Notes under the pieces: model-generated | The model's database searches: none | What the model was told of the DNA's origin: nothing | What the model saw: the letters and a program-made list of their open reading frames with translations, nothing else | In this document: piece by piece, positions 62,014 to 64,000 of the stretch | How the letters are laid out: every line of letters starts with the position of its first letter | How positions within the stretch are numbered: position 1 is the first letter of the stretch | Assembly: GCA_945860225.1 (NCBI GenBank) | Contig: CAMAPT010000015.1 | Location: forward strand, 31,232 to 95,231 | Length of the DNA stretch: 64,000 nt | Origin: Chitinophaga pinensis | GTDB lineage: Bacteria > Bacteroidota > Bacteroidia > B-17B0 > Aurantibacillaceae | Direction: 5' to 3' | Made by a program: the position numbers and the translations under genes

Positions 62014-63018
62014 GTGGATAATAATTTTGTTGATTACGTAAGAATTTGTTGCAGAAGCGGTAAAGGTGGAAAAGGGTCTACACATTTACATCGCGATAAA
62101 TTAACCGCGTTTGGTGGTCCTGATGGAGGAGATGGTGGAAGGGGAGGTCATGTGATATTACGTGGTAATAAACAGTTTTGGACACTTATTCATTTAAAAT
62201 ATCGCAAACACATTATTGCCAAAATGGGCGGGGATGGTGGTTCATCTCATCGATCGGGAAAGGAAGGTGAAGATGAAATATTAGATGTGCCATTAGGGAC
62301 AGTGGCTCGCGATTTGGAAACAGGAGAATTTATTTGTGAAATTACCGAAGAAGGCCAGGAATTTATACTATTACCCGGTGGAATGGGAGGAAGAGGAAAC
62401 GCGCATTTTAAATCGCCAACCAATCAAACGCCCCGTTATTCGCAACCAGGAGAAGAGGGGAAAGAAGAATGGAAAATTTTGGAATTAAAAGTATTAGCTG
62501 ATGTTGGTTTAGTGGGTTTTCCAAATGCCGGTAAATCAACCTTATTGTCAGTAGTTTCAGCAGCTAAACCAGAAATTGCTAATTATCCATTTACAACTTT
62601 AACCCCCAATTTAGGCATTGTTCCTTATCGCGATTACAAAAGTTTTGTGATGGCTGATATACCCGGCATTATTGAAGGTGCTAGTGAAGGGAAAGGCCTA
62701 GGTGTTCGTTTTTTAAGACATATTGAACGTAACTCCAGCTTATTGTTTTTAGTAAGTTGCCAAAGTGATAATATTTATGAAGAGTATAAAATATTATTAA
62801 ATGAATTAAAGCAATACAATCCGGAATTATTGGATAAACAGCGCATCTTGGCAATTTCTAAATGTGATACGATTGATGAAGAATTAATTATAGAATTAGA
62901 AAAAGATTTAAAAAAACGGATGAAAGGGAAATTTAAGATTCCTTACATTTTCTTTTCCTCACAAACAGGGTACAACCTTCAACAATTAAAAGATATGTTG
63001 TGGGAGCAATTAAATTAA
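62014..63018 (+). CDS. obg: Obg/CgtA GTPase
   Basis: Essential GTPase involved in 50S ribosome assembly and stress control, 334 residues. The glycine-rich Obg fold (1-158) includes [18 protein letters not shown] and [11 protein letters not shown]. The G domain has GFPNAGKST (G1), the TTLTPN loop (G2), [14 protein letters not shown] (G3) and ISKCDT (G4). The start is GTG 62014, which gives the family N-terminus NFVDYVRI. The C-terminal OCT domain of longer homologues is absent. Confidence 0.95.
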   Translation: MDNNFVDYVRICCRSGKGGKGSTHLHRDKLTAFGGPDGGDGGRGGHVILRGNKQFWTLIHLKYRKHIIAKMGGDGGSSHRSGKEGEDEILDVPLGTVARDLETGEFICEITEEGQEFILLPGGMGGRGNAHFKSPTNQTPRYSQPGEEGKEEWKILELKVLADVGLVGFPNAGKSTLLSVVSAAKPEIANYPFTTLTPNLGIVPYRDYKSFVMADIPGIIEGASEGKGLGVRFLRHIERNSSLLFLVSCQSDNIYEEYKILLNELKQYNPELLDKQRILAISKCDTIDEELIIELEKDLKKRMKGKFKIPYIFFSSQTGYNLQQLKDMLWEQLN

Positions 63019-63022
63019 TGGT

Positions 63023-63030
63023 TAATTTTG
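63023..63030 (+). promoter_or_regulatory. -7 box of the small Cys-containing protein gene
   Basis: TAATTTTG matches TAnnTTTG, 16 bases before the TTG start at 63047. TTG at 62998-63000 is a -33 candidate with a 22-base spacer. Confidence 0.4.
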
Positions 63031-63046
63031 GCGCCAAATAATTGGA

Positions 63047-63427
63047 TTGAAAAAGCGAATACAAATATTCTTTTCTTTTTTGTTACTCATTAGCTTTAGT
63101 TGGCAATGTGCTGCTAAATCTGTTATTGTTTTTAAATTCCGATTAAATCAAAAAGAATTGGCTCAAACTGTTTGTGAGAATAAAGACAAACCTAAAAGTT
63201 GTTGTGCTGCCAAATGTTACTTAGATAAAGAAATTAAAAAGGAAAATAAACGCGAATCTAACTCGCCATCATCGATTAAGGACAAAACAGAAAAATCAGA
63301 ACTAAGGACTGGCTTGATGACGTTTTTATTTATCTCTCCAATTATTAGCCAACATTTTATACCCTCAGTTACAAACAGTTTACCTAACTGTTTCATTTCT
63401 TCTGTATTTCACCCACCTTCTTGTTAA
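63047..63427 (+). CDS. Small exported Cys-rich protein
   Basis: 126 residues from a TTG start. A signal peptide (FFSFLLLISFSWQCAAK) is followed by LNQKELAQTVCENKDKPKS, then CCAAKCYLDKEIKK. The cysteines and the CxNKDKP...CxAKCYL pattern match a family of uncharacterised Bacteroidota proteins often found near TonB-dependent receptor or metal-uptake genes. A second hydrophobic segment lies at about 83-96. Metal binding by the Cys cluster is plausible but not shown. Confidence 0.7.
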   Translation: MKKRIQIFFSFLLLISFSWQCAAKSVIVFKFRLNQKELAQTVCENKDKPKSCCAAKCYLDKEIKKENKRESNSPSSIKDKTEKSELRTGLMTFLFISPIISQHFIPSVTNSLPNCFISSVFHPPSC

Positions 63428-63771
63428 ATCAATTTGATTTAGTGTGAACAAAATAGACTAACAGCCAACAAAGCATGTTTGGTATTTAGAGTTTTTTATG
63501 CATCATCCTCATACAAGGGTGTTTTATTTGAGCTTGTTTGATATAAACATCAATAAATCTCTTTGAAGCAAGATGTTGATATTTAGGGCCATAATGATGT
63601 GGTTAATACAAAAAATCTAAATGTCGTTACTCTATATAGCATAAAGCTTTTCTGACTTTAACAGTTTTTTGTTATCAAGTCCATCTTCAAGTTTTTGTTC
63701 TACCTAAATCAACGTCGTAAAACTACGGCAGAGTTTCAATTCACACATTCTAATTGATTTAAAACTGTTTT
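63428..63771. other. Intergenic region without a supported gene
   Basis: This 344-base gap holds a 7-bp inverted repeat AAATCAA/TTGATTT right at the stop of the preceding gene, a 5-bp hairpin TAACA/TGTTA (63659-63674), and a 22-codon open frame at 63498 that I do not consider supported. No promoter box of good quality was found. Confidence 0.4.
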
Positions 63772-63975
63772 ATGGACATCGTTATATACTCATTCGTTGC
63801 TCTTTTATGCATTTTGTTTAACGAATATCGCTTAATCAAAAAATACATCAGAGCACACAATAATAATTTTGAAAAAACCAATTCAGAAAAGGTCATTTCG
63901 GTTATCACAAAACCATTCTTGATTTGCAGAAATTGGATAAATCATACATTATTAAACGACGAATTACATTATTAA
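63772..63975 (+). CDS. Small membrane protein, unrecognised
   Basis: 67 residues with one N-terminal hydrophobic helix (IVIYSFVALLCILF) and a basic, polar tail (YRLIKKYIRAHNNNFEKTN). No family is recognised. It is intact, but short and without a visible promoter, so it may be a chance frame. Confidence 0.4.
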   Translation: MDIVIYSFVALLCILFNEYRLIKKYIRAHNNNFEKTNSEKVISVITKPFLICRNWINHTLLNDELHY

Positions 63976-64000
63976 TGCACTTCGTTGAAGAAACCAAATA

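Noticed and set aside
63498..63566. 22-residue open frame in the last intergenic gap
   Set aside because: Too short and no supporting signal.

Overview
The window is a gene-dense, AT-rich stretch of a bacterial chromosome from the phylum Bacteroidota. It looks like a free-living, Flavobacteriales-like lineage, but the sequence does not fix the genus. The evidence is an LpxC-FabZ fusion, a three-gene succinate dehydrogenase of the Bacteroidota type, a type III glutamine synthetase, DUF4296 and DUF4834 proteins, a BatA/vWA membrane protein, an OmpA/PD40/TPR protein, and many copies of the Bacteroidota -7 promoter box TAnnTTTG directly upstream of genes. No Shine-Dalgarno pattern is evident. I found no phage, insertion sequence, CRISPR array or rRNA. 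There is one tRNA, tRNA-Cys(GCA).

Region 1 (1-13.3 kb) is mostly housekeeping. On the minus strand lie lepB and rlmN, nadD, and a likely unit lpxD-lpxC/fabZ-lpxA-trpS (lipid A synthesis), then a SpoU methyltransferase. On the plus strand are a pseudouridine synthase with a long basic repetitive N-terminus, an ArsC/Spx-like protein, pdxH, an agmatinase-family ureohydrolase and tryptophan 2,3-dioxygenase; yqgE lies divergently from pdxH. Region 2 (13.4-28.6 kb) holds a membrane protein, an unusual K+-channel protein with a 12-residue repeat solenoid, a UPF0316 protein, an AsmA-like protein without a normal start codon, a methionine-type aminotransferase, tRNA-Cys, a LytTR response regulator, a MerR/B12 photoreceptor-type regulator, a DUF4296 lipoprotein, an M20 amidohydrolase, sdhCAB and an unrecognised regulator-like protein.

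Region 3 (28.6-51.3 kb) is a surface-polysaccharide locus that looks even more AT-rich than its flanks. Two operons diverge at about 37.5 kb. The minus-strand operon (36 to 30 kb, seven genes) has a Wzz-like protein, three B12-binding-type radical SAM proteins, two SAM methyltransferases and a nucleotidyltransferase-fold protein. The plus-strand operon (37.6-45.2 kb) has a flippase, a polymerase and a ligase of the O-antigen type, two GT4 glycosyltransferases, a 2-oxoglutarate/Fe(II) oxygenase and an initiating sugar-phosphate transferase. Downstream are a decayed gene, a SPASM radical SAM protein, a frameshifted secreted protein, a polysaccharide deacetylase, a GNAT acyltransferase and GT9/GT4 genes that follow a dihydroorotase-like gene. 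The parts fit the build, modification, export and polymerisation of an O-antigen or capsule; the substrates of the radical SAM/methyltransferase module are unknown.

Region 4 (51.3-64 kb) returns to core functions: a dihydroorotase homologue lacking its metal-binding HxH, a BatA-like vWA protein, glnN, an OmpA-family protein, a DUF4834 protein, an outer-membrane-like protein, hpt, an adenylate kinase with a histone-H1-like Lys/Ala tail, obg, and two small proteins at the edge. The strongest candidates for something new are the solenoid-gated K+ channel, the radical SAM/methyltransferase module and the adenylate kinase tail.
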